A stretch of 64,000 nucleotides of DNA from Rhabdophis nuchalis (lineage: Eukaryota > Chordata > Lepidosauria > Squamata > Natricidae), in NCBI GenBank assembly GCA_039707465.1, contig CM077644.1:144619962-144683961 (forward strand). The letters are read 5' to 3'. Of this stretch, positions 11,026 to 23,144 are shown piece by piece (the first letter of the stretch is position 1; each line of letters opens with the position of its first letter). A model generated the notes under the pieces. That model did no database searches, had not been told where the DNA came from, and saw only the letters and a program-made list of their open reading frames with translations. A program made the position numbers and the translations under genes.

Positions 11026-12732
11026 CTGAGTGTAGATTGTCCTAATCAGCTGAATATTTAATGTGTATCAGGTCTGAATTATGGATGACTTTCAAAATAT
11101 TGCTGAATTATCCTTCATTATTGACTAGACTTAGATAGGGTATGCTGATCACTTGAGGGCCATAGTGCCCAGGTCAACAGGGTGTTCAGGTCACTGCAGA
11201 TTTGAGTCATTCTTGCCCTGAACAAGATTCCGCTATTCCAGCTGTTTATTTTTCCTTCCCCCACAAATGTACCGCTTTAGGCAAGCAACAGTTAAACTGC
11301 TTAGCCAAGAGTTTCTACTTATTAAAATCAAAATAATACTATTCGCATATAGTTTCTGTCATCTGAGACTTTCAAAGAACTTTATAAATATTCATGTATT
11401 TTTTTTAAAAAAAACCCTTCAGTTATGCACAAACAACCATCACTCACAATAACTGCAGGGTTTGGAGTTATTAATCTCCCGCCCGCACCCCCGCACCCCC
11501 ACTGCAGACTATCCTGCTGTATTTACATGGAAGTAAATCCCTTTCCTACAACAGTTCCCCTCTCCCCCCTCCCCCTAAAATAAGGAATAATTTCTAACCT
11601 ACGTGTGCACATACATATTTGAGGGATCTTTAATTTATTTACAGGCTGGCTTGGTGCACTGGGCAGCCATAAATTTGTGGTTTTGTGCTTACTAAATTTA
11701 ATTGTATCTATAGATGGGTTTTTATTTATTTTCTCTCCACCCCCACCTTGATTAGGTATTCATGGTGTGGGTAAATTGGTTTTCTCAAGCTGATCATTTA
11801 GCCGTGCTGAGTAGGAGTTGAAATCCCGGAATGTCTGGATACCGGAACCATCATTTAGCTGTAGGGGTTTTGTGATTTCAAGCCACCACAACGTAATTTG
11901 GGATCAACAATGCTGTCCTTGGAGACGGCTAGCAACTTGTGCTAACTTCAAGTCTTGTGCTGATGATTTGAAACTGGGATCCATAACTAGGAGAGAAAAG
12001 AGATACGCTAACGGCAACCTTTCCAAAACCAGCTTCATTAGAAGAGTAGGTCTAAGCAGCAATTTTTAAGAACAAACAACTGGTTTTTATCAATAAGTTT
12101 CAGTTGACAAAAACTCTGGAATGAATGTTGTTAGCATTTGAGTACAATGCCTTCTGTTATCCCCTGGCCTCTCTCCATTGTGGTTGCTTTGATATTTTTA
12201 GCAGTTTTGCTATAAAAAGCTGTTTGGGGTTGCAATTGTAATTGATCATTGCCATCCCAATACACTCCTTCTTCTCCTCTCCATTCCACTCTCTTCTCAT
12301 AGGCCCCCCTCCTTTCGCAACCAAATCTATTTCAACGTGTTGGACTGCAACTCTCATTATCTTGTGCTGCAGCAGCTGAAGATTTATTTTAAAAATTCTA
12401 ATCAAACATAACCGGGAAAAGGTCTCCCAATGGGGAAAAACCATTCTAGATCGCCAGGTTCCTCTCGTTACGACTTTCGCTTCTGAATCTCCTCTCCCGA
12501 CTTCATTTTGCTGCAATTCGATTTTCCTTCGTAATGTTCCTTTTGTCATTATCCTTAATCTGTTCCCTTTTCCTCCATCATTCATTTCATTCAATGGTCC
12601 CTTCCTTTTTCTTTTTCTTTTATCTATTGTGCTCTTCCTCCCCCACCTCCCTTGGTCTGGTAATTTTCTGCTTGAATAAAAGACTTCTTACCTTTAAACT
12701 CATTTTTGCACTTGGTCTTTCTGTAATGTTAG
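11026..12732. other. No gene recognised
   Basis: Mixed AT-rich DNA with a C-rich run at 11480-11575 and a pyrimidine-rich run near 12530-12640. An open minus-strand frame at 12157-12594 lacks recognisable motifs and is treated as chance. Confidence 0.3.
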
Positions 12733-13000
12733 AACTGTTTAGAGCCTTGGTGGTGTAGTGGTTAGAGTATAGTACTGCAAGCTACTTCTGCTGACTGTCT
12801 TCTGACTGCAATTTAGCAGTTCAAATCCACCAGGCTAAAGGTCGACTCAGCCTTCCACCCTTCCAAGGTGGGTAAAATGAGGACCCAAATTGTGTGTGTG
12901 TGTGGGGGGCAATATGCTGACTCTGTAACCCGCTTAGAGAGGGCTGCAAAGCACTGTAAAGCGGTATATAAACCTATGTGTTATTGCTATTGCTATTTAG
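12733..13000 (+). mobile_element. tRNA-related SINE (same family as 4630-4855)
   Basis: A fuller copy: head 'GAGCCTTGGTGGTGTAGTGG' (tRNA A-box-like), 'GCAGTTCAAATCC' (B-box-like), body 'GGTAAAATGAGGACCCAAAT', tail 'CGCTTAGAGAGGGCTGCAAA' and a (TATTGC)n end. A short (TG)n expansion interrupts the body. Confidence 0.85.
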
Positions 13001-13111
13001 CCCATGACAAGAGAAGCGTAGGAGTTTTAAGAGCTAATACAGAAGTTTACAGAAGTCTTTGATAGATTGGCTCACGTAGTCACTGCGGGCTATCATTAGC
13101 TCACTTACATA

Positions 13112-13345
13112 AACTATATTTATTTATTTTATTTTATTAAATTTATATCCCGCCCTTCTCCTACAAAAGGAGCCAGGGCGGCGCACAGGAAAATTAAAGA
13201 TCAAAACATACATAAATAGACCATTATTAAAACCCAATTAAACTTAAGTTACCCCATGCTAAAAACATTTTAAAATCCTCTGATTAAAATTTATAACTAA
13301 TAAAAGTCCATATCAGGTGGTTATGCTAGGCCAGCTTGTTGGAAT
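13112..13345 (-). mobile_element. L2-clade LINE 3' UTR fragment
   Basis: Reverse-oriented 3' end: 'AATTTATATCCCGCCCTTCT', 'GGGCGGCGCACAGGA', then 'ATGCTAGGCCAGCTTG', which encodes the last codons before the 3' UTR in other copies. Target-side tail is A/T-rich. Confidence 0.8.
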
Positions 13346-14184
13346 AAGTGCATAAACTATATGTCATTAGCTTTTCTTTCTTTTTTTAAAGCATTAAAAA
13401 AAATATCAGAACCAACACAATCTTAGCATGGTGAAATCATATCTTCATGCCATTTGCAGATGAATTATCGCAGAGAATTGCTATTTAAAAACAGTTTACT
13501 GTACGAACCTTTTCATGTTTTCCTTTGCAGAAATTGAAAATGGATCATCCATTTACTGTGTTTAGCTATTCTGGGGGGTGGAGGAGGGTTCTACATTTAC
13601 AGTGAAACCAGAAAATAGCAATAAAATGGATAGCAATTTGGTCATAAAATAACCAGCTACTACTTTAAAAATACAAAGAAGCCTCATTATAAGATCAGTT
13701 TCATCTTCACGTTTGACTTGCAGGTCAAACCAGATTAGTTCTTTGCTATTGCTGTACCTTGAACTAATAATAAATAGACATTTCAAAAAGGAAAAAAAAA
13801 GACTCATCCCTCTGAAAACTACTTTTATGACAGTACTGTAATTTTCTACTTGAACTATCTTACGGTTATGACTGCTAAGTATTTGTATTCTGAGATATAA
13901 TCTCTATTCCTTCATTCTTCATTGAACTGCTGCTGTATGTTATCCCTCTTTTCTATTATAAAAAAAATAAGTTCATCTTGGAGTGCATGTTTTTTTAATG
14001 GATGGTTACTGCCCTCTGCCTCAAAATGGAAAAAAGATAACAGACAAAAGAGGCAGGAAATGGGAAGAAGAGGGAGAAGAGAGAGAGAGAAACAAGCAAA
14101 CTGAACCCGGGCCTACCAATTTTCCCAGACCTGGATTCAGGACAGAATAGCAGTTGGTGGCTTTTGCTCCCTCAGCCAATAGAC
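13346..14184. other. No gene recognised
   Basis: AT-rich DNA. A CTCF-like core (CTGCCCTCTGCC) occurs near 14010-14022. No coding or repeat signal. Confidence 0.3.
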
Positions 14185-14276
14185 CAGGGTTTCTCAACCT
14201 TGGCGACTATGCTGGCTGGGGGATTCTGGGAGTTGAAGTCCACAGGACTTAAAGTCGCCAGGGTTGAGAAACACTG
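14185..14276. mobile_element. Palindromic hAT MITE, 92 bp
   Basis: CAGGGTTTCTCAACCTTGG... ends ...CCAGGGTTGAGAAACACTG, so the element folds back on itself. Flanks CAATAGAC and CACTAGGC match at 6 of 8 positions, fitting an aged target duplication. Confidence 0.75.
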
Positions 14277-14526
14277 CACTAGGCAGAGACAAAATTGTGG
14301 TGGTGGATGCATGAGGCCAATATGTGCTCCCTTTTATCTCTCCAGCCCCTCTGTTTGAGTGTAAAGCAAAAGCTGGTTGAGGACGCTTTTAGCTGTCTGA
14401 GGATTGCAATGCAACCTCTTCTCACTTGCCCTTCTCTGAATGTTAACTGGAGTCCCCTGTGAAGTAGCAGCTTCATAGCAGCCTTTGATGCACTGGTTGA
14501 TGGATGTGGTGTGAATGACCTACATC

Positions 14527-14823
14527 CAGTGGTGAGATTAAATTTTTTTTTACTACCGGTTCTATGGGTGTGGCTTGGAGGGTGTGGCATTAGTTTGGTG
14601 GGCGTGGCAGGGGAAGGATACTGTAAAATCTCCTTTCCCTTCCCACTCCAGGGGAAGGATACTGTAAAATCTCCATTTCTTCCCGATCAGCTGGGACTCG
14701 GGAGGCAGAGAATAGATGGGGGCATGGCCAGCCAGAGGTTATATTTACCAGTTCTCTGAACTACTCAAAATTTCCACTACTGGTTCTCCAGAACTGGTCA
14801 GAACCTGCTGAATACCACCTCTG
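14527..14823. mobile_element. hAT-type element ('CAGTGGTG...ACCACCTCTG' family)
   Basis: Shares with copies at 26751, 40711 and 53428 the start CAGTGGTG, 'TTTTACTACCGGTTCT', a duplicated 'GGGGAAGGATACTG' unit, 'CTACTCAAAATTTCC' and the end TGAATACCACCTCTG. Flanking 8-mers do not match, so the duplication is lost or the end misjudged. Confidence 0.7.
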
Positions 14824-15456
14824 CCAGGTTTCAGCAGATTATAAAATAGGAATGACTATTTATAAAACATTGCAGCAAATTATGTTAATACTGAGGTCCA
14901 GGTCAAGAAGCCTATTACTTTATTACAATAATTGATCAGAATATAACAAGTTAACAGCAAACAAAAATACCCAAACGGTAGTTTATCACAAGATCCATGA
15001 TGCAAATAGAATGCTTCTGTTTTTACAATGAGTCATTTGCTGAAATGGGTAGCTATATAAATTGATTAAATAAAGAGCAAAATCTGGCCACATTCAGAGA
15101 AATTGAATCATACTGGTCTGATCATTGCAACCGTACAGAGGAAGGAGAATCAGAATTGCATGGTGTTCCATTATATAGGAAATTATAGGAAGGCTCTTGC
15201 ATCCTAACTCAATATAACAAGACATGGACTGCAAATTCAATGAACACTTCACCACAAAAACAAAGTTTTAGCTCATAGAGGATTATTTTATATTTTCCCT
15301 CAAAATTGCCGCAGAAAGCACATTAAAGTATACTAAGGATAGAATTGGAAATTAGGGGCAATATAGTGTAAATACCTCACTGGCCTAAAAAAAGGAGCCT
15401 GGTTGCTCAGGAAGACAGACCTGAGTAAGGCAAATGGTGAAGGGGGTGGACTAGAA
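14824..15456. other. No gene recognised
   Basis: AT-rich sequence with no recognisable repeat or domain. Confidence 0.3.
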
Positions 15457-15522
15457 CAGGGGTCCCCCACCTTTGCAACTTTAAGTCTGAAGGACTTCAG
15501 CTCCCAGAATTCTCCAGCCAGC
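15457..15522. mobile_element. Half of a palindromic hAT MITE
   Basis: CAGGGGTCCCCCACCTTTGC through TCTCCAGCCAGC equals the left arm of the complete copy at 41931-42066; the right arm is missing. Confidence 0.65.
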
Positions 15523-15821
15523 AAAGACATTCTTGACTTTTAGTGACCACATAGATTTTTTCCATGACTCTCTGTCCCTAACTTTAAACTTTTCATACAA
15601 TATGGCCATCAATCACGGACAACAGGTGTAATCCAATTAATGTCTGATTAATGAATCAACCTCTGCAATAAGGTGTTTCTTCCCCAAATTAATTCATGAG
15701 TATATTTTGTTCTGCTGATTGATGCTTTTTAGCATTTAGGAAGGTAACTATAAGCTTTGTAGAGGGATTTGGATTTTCCATGTCTAGCATCAGATATTTG
15801 AATTGTCCCTGACAGCAAAAA

Positions 15822-15823
<2 letters not shown>

Positions 15824-15920
<97 letters not shown>
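15824..15920. repeat. (ATT)n-(ATC)n microsatellite at an L2 3' tail
   Basis: About 50 bp of ATT followed by about 45 bp of ATC repeats, directly adjoining the 3' end of the minus-strand L2 at 15925. The position fits microsatellite growth from the LINE tail. Confidence 0.9.
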
Positions 15921-15924
15921 TATT

Positions 15925-16830
15925 TAGATTTATATACCGCACCTTCTCCCTTTCGGGACTCAGGGTGGGGTACAGGCAGCAATAAAAATCAATAATACAA
16001 AAACATAAAATATATTAAAATATATTATACAATTAGCCTGTCCTTAAAACCCCTGCTAAAAACCCATAATAAAACAGTTTAAAACTACGACAGGCCGGCC
16101 ACACGAAATAAATAGGTCTTCAGGGCCCGACGGAAGAGGCGTAGGTCCGTGGTCGTCTGTAGGTCAGGGGGTAGGTCGTTCCAGAGGGCAGGGGCTGCCA
16201 CGGAGAAGGCTCTCCCCCTGGGAGTCGCCAGCCGACATTGCCTGGCCAACGGCACCCCGAGGAGGCCCTCTCTGTGGGAGCGCACTGGTCGGTGGGAGGT
16301 ATTTGGCAGCAGGAGATGGTCTTGCAAATAGCCAGGTCCCTTGCCATGGAGCGCTTTGAAGATCTTGAAGCACATCCAGAAAGCCACAGGCAGCCAGTGC
16401 AGCTCACGCAGGAGAGGTGTCACATGGGAGCGCCTGGATGCTTCCAAAATCCCCCGCGCAGCTGCATTCTGCACCAACTGGAGCCTCCGGGCGCACCTCA
16501 AGGGAAGCCCCATGTAGAGCGTGTTGCAATAGTCCAGGCGGGAAATGACGAGGGCTTGAGTGACCGTGCGTAAAGCATCACGATCCAGAAAGGGGCGCAA
16601 CTGGCATATCAGGCAAACCTGATAAAAAGCCCCCCTGGCCACGGCCGTCATATGATCTTCCAGAGACAGCCGAGAGTCCAGGAGGACACCCAGATTGCGA
16701 GCCCTCTCTGTAGGGGCCAATGACTCGCCCCCAATAGCCAGAGATGGCACCAACTGGCTATACCGTGATGCCAGAAGCCACAGCCACTCGGTCTTGGACG
16801 GGTTGAGTCGGAGCCTGTTTCTCCCCAACT
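15925..16830 (-). mobile_element. L2-clade LINE, 5'-truncated, open C-terminal RT frame
   Basis: The minus strand is open for about 247 codons (16828 to 16085). It begins inside the RT just after the catalytic motif (RLRLNPSKTEWLWL) and continues with LGVLLDSRLSLEDHMTAVAR, FYQVCLICQLRPFL, SRLDYCNTLYMGLPLR, LRELHWLPVAFWMCFKIF and ALWNDLPPDLQTT, ending FRVAGLS. The apparent start is not an ATG, so this is a transposon fragment and not a gene. The 3' UTR (15925-16084) has 'TTATATACCGCACCTTCTCC'. No stops, so probably a fairly young insertion. Confidence 0.9.
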
Positions 16831-17925
16831 AATTACCCAACTATGGATAGCAGAATAAGAGGGAAAACTCAGTGCTGTTTCCTGAAACTTCTGCATTCTG
16901 GGAAGTCAAAAGAAGAAGAAAAAGTTTTCTTCCTAATTCCGGTATCTGATTTTCATGTCAGTGCAAATGAATAGGAACGGCCTATCACTCAGTGTTCTAT
17001 GCCAGTCAATATGACTGGTAGCTTTTAAAAAGGGAAGGAAAGCTTCTTAGGAGCAATGCCCCTAGAATGTTAATTTACTCGTGCCAGTTGCAGAAGATTT
17101 TCTCTCGTAGGCAAAACTAATCCCCTCACGTTTAGAGAATCTCTGGCTTCAAATTATTTCAGATTAAACTTGTTTCAAATTGACAGTGCCTCATCTAATC
17201 AGTGAGGGAATTAAGGTAGTCTTTAAGGAAGCATGATCAAGGCAGCAGCATCTACAAATCAAAGCTACTCCTTGCTAAATAAACCACTCTGCTCCAAAGC
17301 TCCTGGGCTGCCTTCCCACTGTATTAAAATATGTAGGATTTCATTCCACTGAAGTCCATGTAAAATGATTCTTCCAGCCACGCTTCCTTCAAAACAATAG
17401 TGTTTGTTTTCATGCAGCCTGGAATCTGGGTTATAGAGAAAACACTGCTTTTAATTGCTGGTAATTTTTTTAAGCACTTATAAATATAGTTATTAGAGAT
17501 GGCCAGTCACTGCTAGTACGCTGTAAGTGTGTTAGAATGGTGGTAGGTTACACCATTATAGCTTTTCCAGCCCACCTGCTCATTTGAAAGGGTGAGAAAG
17601 GCATTTATGGCTGCCATTGCCTGCATTATTCCAATCCTGAAGAGGAAAGAGTAATCAGGAAGACCCAAAGAAAAAGATAAAGAAAGGAGAGCTAGGAAAA
17701 GGTAAGATGATGTTCTGTGCCCTACCACCACCATGATGCATTTATGCTGAAAATTATGTTCCTGACACTTATTTTTAAAAACGCATAAAAAATAAACAGG
17801 AATGAGTATGTCAAAAAAACCTGCAATTTGTACTGAAAAAAAATCTAAAATAAGATGTGCGCCCCTCCACTCCCCCAAGCTACTATTTTGCATTTTATAG
17901 ATCTTTGGTGCTGTCAGAAGTTGCT
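16831..17925. other. No gene recognised
   Basis: Mixed sequence without recognisable repeats. A minus-strand open frame of 146 codons (17513-17953) shows no domain and overlaps a repeat-derived motif at its 5' side, so it is treated as chance. Confidence 0.3.
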
Positions 17926-18060
17926 TGTTTCCTTGCAGTTGTTTCATTACCAAATTACAGTAGGTAACATCTTTGGTGCTAGATGTTTGCTAGTTTGGTA
18001 ATGAAATGTCTGCAAGAAAATAACCAGGCTCAGAGAGCAACAAGTACCAATTTAACCCTG
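17926..18060. mobile_element. Inverted pair of Penelope-like terminal motifs (tentative)
   Basis: On the minus strand 17931-17980 reads as GATGTTACC...GGTAATGAAAC; on the plus strand about 17975-18015 reads as GATGTTTGC...GGTAATGAAATGTCTGC. Both resemble a stem flanked by CUGANGA-like and GAAA elements, as in hammerhead motifs carried by Penelope-like element ends. They face in opposite directions. Identity is inferred from memory of such ends and not proven. Confidence 0.35.
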
Positions 18061-18426
18061 AGTTACAAATATTCTCTTCTATTGATTTTGCATTTTCTCT
18101 AATCGCTTGATCCTGGAAATCTTAGCAAAATGGGAAGAGGGGATCCCATCATTTCAGTTGTTGTCATTTCTGACATCAAGAACCACAAAAACAGACTGAG
18201 CCAAAGAACTCCTCTTGAGTTGTCCTACAGCACTTGAGGCCCACCCTCACATCAACCATGGTATCAAGATGACCTATTTTAGAAGGCATCTCCTTATGGC
18301 ACAGCCTCGTCATATTCCCAGTTCACTGCAGGGAAAACTTTAATCCAGCCACAGCTGTCAGTTTTAAATGAGCATTTTCCCATCTTCTCCTGACAAGCGT
18401 CTGGATGTATGAACAATCTATGGTGC
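18061..18426. other. No gene recognised
   Basis: Unique-looking sequence between the inverted motif pair and the L1 insertion. Confidence 0.3.
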
Positions 18427-18439
18427 TTCATTCATTATT

Positions 18440-19796
18440 ATTATTTTTTAAACAATTTTTGTTTTTATTTTTAAACAAACACAAATAAGTATAACAAAAA
18501 ACAAAAAAAACATAAAGTCCATCTTCCATTACAAATTGTAGAAAATGTGTCAGTTGGTTACATACTGTACATCTCTTCCATAGTCATAATCATATCAAAT
18601 CACATATTTTAGTTCAAATATATTTATATATATTACAATTATTATACCTCAACCTTCATTTGACTATCTTGTTTCCAGCCATTGATAAAATTTATTCCAA
18701 ATTTCATAAAATTGTTCATTGTCTTGTTCTCTAATTTCAAATGTTAATTTATTCATCTCTGCACATTCCATAATTTTATAGATAATTTCTTGCTCTGATG
18801 GTAATTTGTCATTTCTCCAATTTTTAGCAAAGACGATTCTAGCGGCTGTCAAAATATTCACAATTAGGTATCTCAAATTTTTGTCGAATGTTTCTAAATT
18901 AAGTCCAAGCAGGAAGAGTTCGGGTTTGAAATCTATTTGTTTTCCTGTTATTTTGCCTAACCATGTGTGGATCATATTCCAATAATTTTGGGCCTCCGAG
19001 CAAGTCCACCACATATGGTAGTAAGTACCAGGCGTCTGATGGCATTTCCAGCATTTTTGAGATTTGTTCTTGCTCATTTTTGAGATTCTTGAGGGTGATA
19101 GGTGCCACCTGTAGAACATCTTGTATAGGTTCTCTTTATAGGCTGTTGACATTGTCATTTTGTAATTCTGTGTCCACAATTTTTGCCACTTATCTAGGTC
19201 GATCCCATGCCCGAACTTTTTCCCCCATATTATCATTGTTTCTTTCACTTGCTCTTCCTGGAGTTTAAACTCTAATAAGTAGGCATAGAGTTTTTTAATT
19301 GTTTTTTCATCGACGCCTGTTAATATTTTGTCTAATTCTGTCATTTTGTCATAAACCCCTCCTTTTTTTTGGTCTTCCTTATATCTTGAGTGTATTTGTG
19401 TGTATGTGTACCAATTAATATCCATTCCTTCTTGTTTTAGTTCCTGAATAGTCTTAAGATCACCCCTTGAGTTTAATAAATCCGAATATCTAATTGTTCG
19501 TTCCCTTTTGTGTATTATTGCGTATGTAAATGCTTCCGTAATTGATACCCAGACTGGTATTTTGAGATAATGCAATTTCTTGATCTTCTCCCAATTTGCA
19601 ATCAGAAATTCCCTTACGTAGTGCCTTCTGAAAATGCCATGTTTCCTGGTGGTTCGGTACCATAGAGCTGCGTGCCATCCTGATGGCAAATCATGTCCCT
19701 CTAATGCTAATAATCTTGTATTTCTTAGTGTAATCCAGTCTTTAATCCACATCAGATTCGCAGCTTGATGATATAGTTCCCAATCAGGCAATCCCA
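18440..19796 (-). mobile_element. L1 LINE, 5'-truncated, with 13-bp target-site duplication
   Basis: Perfect direct repeats TTCATTCATTATT flank the insertion (18427-18439 and 19797-19809). The minus strand is open for nearly its whole coding length (19797 to 18664, 377 codons), giving the C-terminal part of L1 ORF2 downstream of the RT. The cysteine-rich knuckle CWKCHQTPGTYYHMWWTC lies at about residues 252-269, followed by the tryptophan/lysine-rich end. The 3' UTR (18440-18663) ends toward low coordinates in a T-rich (A-rich on the sense strand) tail. The ATG at 19797 lies in the target duplication and is accidental. The full ORF, the perfect duplication and its simple structure point to a young insertion. 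Confidence 0.9.
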
Positions 19797-19809
19797 TTCA
19801 TTCATTATT

Positions 19810-20140
19810 TTGGGTCTTGCACCTGCTGAGCTACTGTTGGCTGAGTGATGTAGTTGCAGGCACACCCCTCTTCTCTGATCACTGGACATGGCCTTTCAGG
19901 ACCGTTTTGACTTGGGCTGCCAAAAGCCAATGCCTGCATAATGCCTGATCAGTAAATTGATGTCCAAAAATAGCCTGATATAATGGTGGCTCAGGATAAA
20001 GTAGGAGAGACCTCTCTCAACGCATTGTTTAAGCTACATCCTGCTTCACCCTGTAATCCTATTATACCCCACTGACCTGCAGTTTAAGCTTTATTGGAAA
20101 CAGGCCTACTGAACATTCAAAAGATTGTTATCTATTATAT
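19810..20140. other. No gene recognised
   Basis: Unassigned sequence after the L1 target duplication. Confidence 0.3.
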
Positions 20141-20144
20141 ACAG

Positions 20145-20213
20145 ATATTTTTATTTTATTTTATTCAATTTATATCCCGCCCTTCTCCAAAAGGACCCAG
20201 GGTGGCGATATAA
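20145..20213 (-). mobile_element. L2-clade LINE 3' tail fragment
   Basis: 'AATTTATATCCCGCCCTTCT' and 'AAAAGGACCCAGGGTGGCG' match the reverse-oriented L2 3' UTR seen at 13112 and 60430. Only about 70 bp remain, with a TTTTA tail. Confidence 0.75.
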
Positions 20214-20269
20214 TGTAGATTCAGATATTTTCTAAGTCTCAACAACTCACCACGTAATAGCTACTGAAT

Positions 20270-20715
20270 CTCACACTTACGAGATCGCCTTCTGCCACCA
20301 AGAGCCTCCCACCGGCCAGTACGCTCCCATAGAGAGGGTCTCCTCATGGTGCCGTCAGCTAGACAATGTCGACTGGTGACACCCAGGGGGAGAGCCTTCT
20401 CCGTGGGAGCACCTGTCCTCTGGAACAAATTGCCCCCAGAATTAAGAACTATCCCTGACTTCCGCACCTTCCGCCATGGTCTCAAAACCTTTTTCTTCCA
20501 ACAAGCCGGGCTAGCATAAAACATGATTTTTAAACTCAAATTTTTATTAATTTTAATCAGGGTTAGTTTGGGGTTTTTTTCCACATTTCGGCCAAGGTTT
20601 AATATGTTTTTTAAAAGCTTTTTTAACTTTTGTATATTTGTTTTTATTCTGGCTGTACACCGCCCTGAGTCCTTCGGGAGTAGGGCGGTATAAAAAAACC
20701 AATAAACTAAACTAA
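20270..20715 (+). mobile_element. L2-clade LINE, 5'-truncated 3' end
   Basis: Plus-strand translation with small shifts gives RPVRSHREGLLMVPSARQCR-like and LWNKLPPELRT-like blocks, then FRHGLKTFFFQQAGLA before a stop near 20518. The 3' UTR ends with 'CACCGCCCTGAGTCCTTCGG' and 'AGGGCGGTATAAA'. A bona fide protein is not expected. Confidence 0.8.
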
Positions 20716-20763
20716 ACAACAAAGCTTTAAAACCCAGTTGTGTCCCATTCCCAAATCAATTGG

Positions 20764-21145
20764 CAGGGGTGGACTGCTATGGGTTTGCCTGGGCTCGGGA
20801 GAACCCATAGGTAACGTTATAGCGAGTTTGGAGAACCTCCAAATCCTATCCCTGGCTGGCCACACCCACCCCCTCCCAGGAGTCTCCACATGGCCCATTT
20901 TGGATGCAAGATAAGTACAGAGCCCATGCAGAGGCTCAGGGAGGGGGAAAATGGGCCTCCAGAGACCAGGGGAACCAGTTTTCACCCTCTCAGAGATTCG
21001 AGGAAAGCCTCCACATCCTGGGGAAGGTGAAAACATCCTCTCCCCACTGTGGTGCAGGAGGCTGACTAGGCCACGCTCACCATGGCAACGCCCACCCAAG
21101 AACCGGCCAGAGAATTCTTGCTGAAATTTTTGAAGCCCACCCATG
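20764..21145. mobile_element. hAT-type element, TSD TCAATTGG
   Basis: Starts CAGGGGTGGACTGC and ends GAAGCCCACCCATG, with perfect 8-bp direct repeats TCAATTGG at 20756-20763 and 21146-21153. The interior is GC-rich with no transposase frame. Confidence 0.8.
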
Positions 21146-21153
21146 TCAATTGG

Positions 21154-23142
21154 GGTATGCTCCAAAGCACTGAATGAGGTCTTCTGTTCTGACTAGAATC
21201 ATAGAGATTCAACATTTCTCTACTTTAGATTACCCTTCCCCAAGTGATGATGACACCAAGGAGACAAGGGTTCCTTGGCTGGAGCCCAGTCACTTTTAGA
21301 TCCTCCGGCAACAAGGAGCCAAGAGCCTGATCAATTTATGGTAAAGCACATGTTAGAGATCAAATGTCCATTTGGTAGTCCAAGACCTTCCCATTATTCC
21401 CAAGTTCAGGATTGAGGCCTTGCTGAATTTCTATGAGGGGAAAAAGAAAAGATGCTGTGTAGAATTACTCACCTTTGCCGAATAAATGCTATTGCAACTC
21501 TGAGAACAGCTCCTTTGATAAAAACTGTCCTCTTTGACCAACTCCAGGTTTAAAAGTTTTCTTATCCAGCTCAAGATTAACAGAGTTGGACAGCACTTAA
21601 TGAAAATGCAGACTCATGCAAATTCCTGCCATACTCTAAATCTGTCTTCCTCCATGTCACATCTTCTGGATGTGATTGGTTTATAACGCCTGTCATCCCT
21701 GACCAGTGTATGATGATAGATAAGAATTGTTTGACCCATGTCAAGGACACCACGTTATGGAAATCTGGCATAGAAATTGCAAACCAAACATTCTGAGCAT
21801 TGTGCTTAGATTATTTATGGACCTTTTTTTCATGACAAGCTATATTTGAAACAAAAAACTGGTTCTTCAGCCAAAAGGTTCCCTCGCTGTAGTTTAAGAA
21901 AATAGTAATTAGACCATCTCTGCCTTCTGGGTCTAGAATCCAAAGATTCAAGGAAAAAACAAGAAAATAGCAAGAAAAGCAAACATAGAGATGATTGTTA
22001 CTTTGGTAGCCCCAGAGAATAGAAATAAATGTATTGTGGCTAGATTGCAGTGTGTCTTATTTTCTTCCTGAGCTGGCCGGTCATTCTTTGAATTCCCCTC
22101 TTTTTTTTCAGTCACTACTTTTTCCCCTTCTTCTTTTCTTAATTTGTCTCTCCTCCTCTTTCTTCAGGATAAAATGGTTCTTTTGGGTCAATCAAGCTAA
22201 CCTCTCGTGTCTGGGTGAGCTGTTCTTTTTTTCTGCCAGCTGACTCAAATTCCTTCTTCAGCTTTTGTTGCATTCCAAGGGAGCAATAGATTTCCAGTAG
22301 TATAAATTATTGTCTTTAAAACCAGTAGAGCTCTCAGTCCATACTTTAATGACCTCTGAGAGGGCTCAAACCAATAGTAAGCAGAGTGCAACACTGTGTT
22401 TATGGTGCTTTTACCCAACATATACTGCAGCACTTGTAATTAATCTGATGCAGGGAGAAGAACACTTTTGTCAAGCAGAAGAAACAACTCTGTAAGGACC
22501 TTGATAGTGAAGCTGTGCCTCCAATTAGTGATTATCACACATATGCTTCGCAGGATAACACGTGGTTATTAAAATGATCTCTCCGTGGTACCACAGTCTG
22601 GAATGTCATGGTGTCACATTATCATACCCTAATGATCATCAATTGGCTCATTTTTCAGAATTAGGTCTGTAATTAACTGATGGATTGCTAAGACTTCTGA
22701 GTGCCTTTCAATTACTGCCGAAAACATCGCTATTGAAAGTATGATTGATGATGAGGCTCTCGGGCATTGACAACCAATACCTGATGCATCTTCATTCTTG
22801 AGTTATCCATGGGAAACAGCTAACTATGCCCAGCACAGTGACTGCACCTGCAGAAAAGGGAAATGAGTCCAGAGCAACAGGAACGTTCATAACTGGTAAC
22901 AGAGATGTGGATGAATTTCTCAACCACTCCATCCCCAGGGAGTCTCAATGCAAATGTGATTCATGCAGTGACTACCAGAGATTTTCATTAAATTCCACTT
23001 ATTAAGGTAAATTAGCTGACTCTTTCAGCCAAATAGCCCTAGGAATTTCTATACCGTAGAAAATTTACAGGCTATATGAACAGTGGAACGGAATATTACT
23101 ATTGGACAGTCTCATATTCCCAAAGTGGACAATCTCTTTAGC
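21154..23142. other. No gene recognised; part may be conserved non-coding DNA
   Basis: No repeat family recognised over 2 kb. The stretch about 22560-22990 is repeat-free, of even composition and rich in TAATT/ATTA-type homeodomain sites ('GTCTGTAATTAACTGATGG'), a texture common in conserved vertebrate enhancers. Conservation cannot be tested here. Confidence 0.25.
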
Positions 23143-23144
23143 TA

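Noticed and set aside
12157..12594. 145-codon minus-strand frame
   Set aside because: No domain, no splice context and low-information composition; treated as chance.
17513..17953. 146-codon minus-strand frame
   Set aside because: No recognisable domain, and it starts inside the Penelope-like terminal motif; treated as chance.
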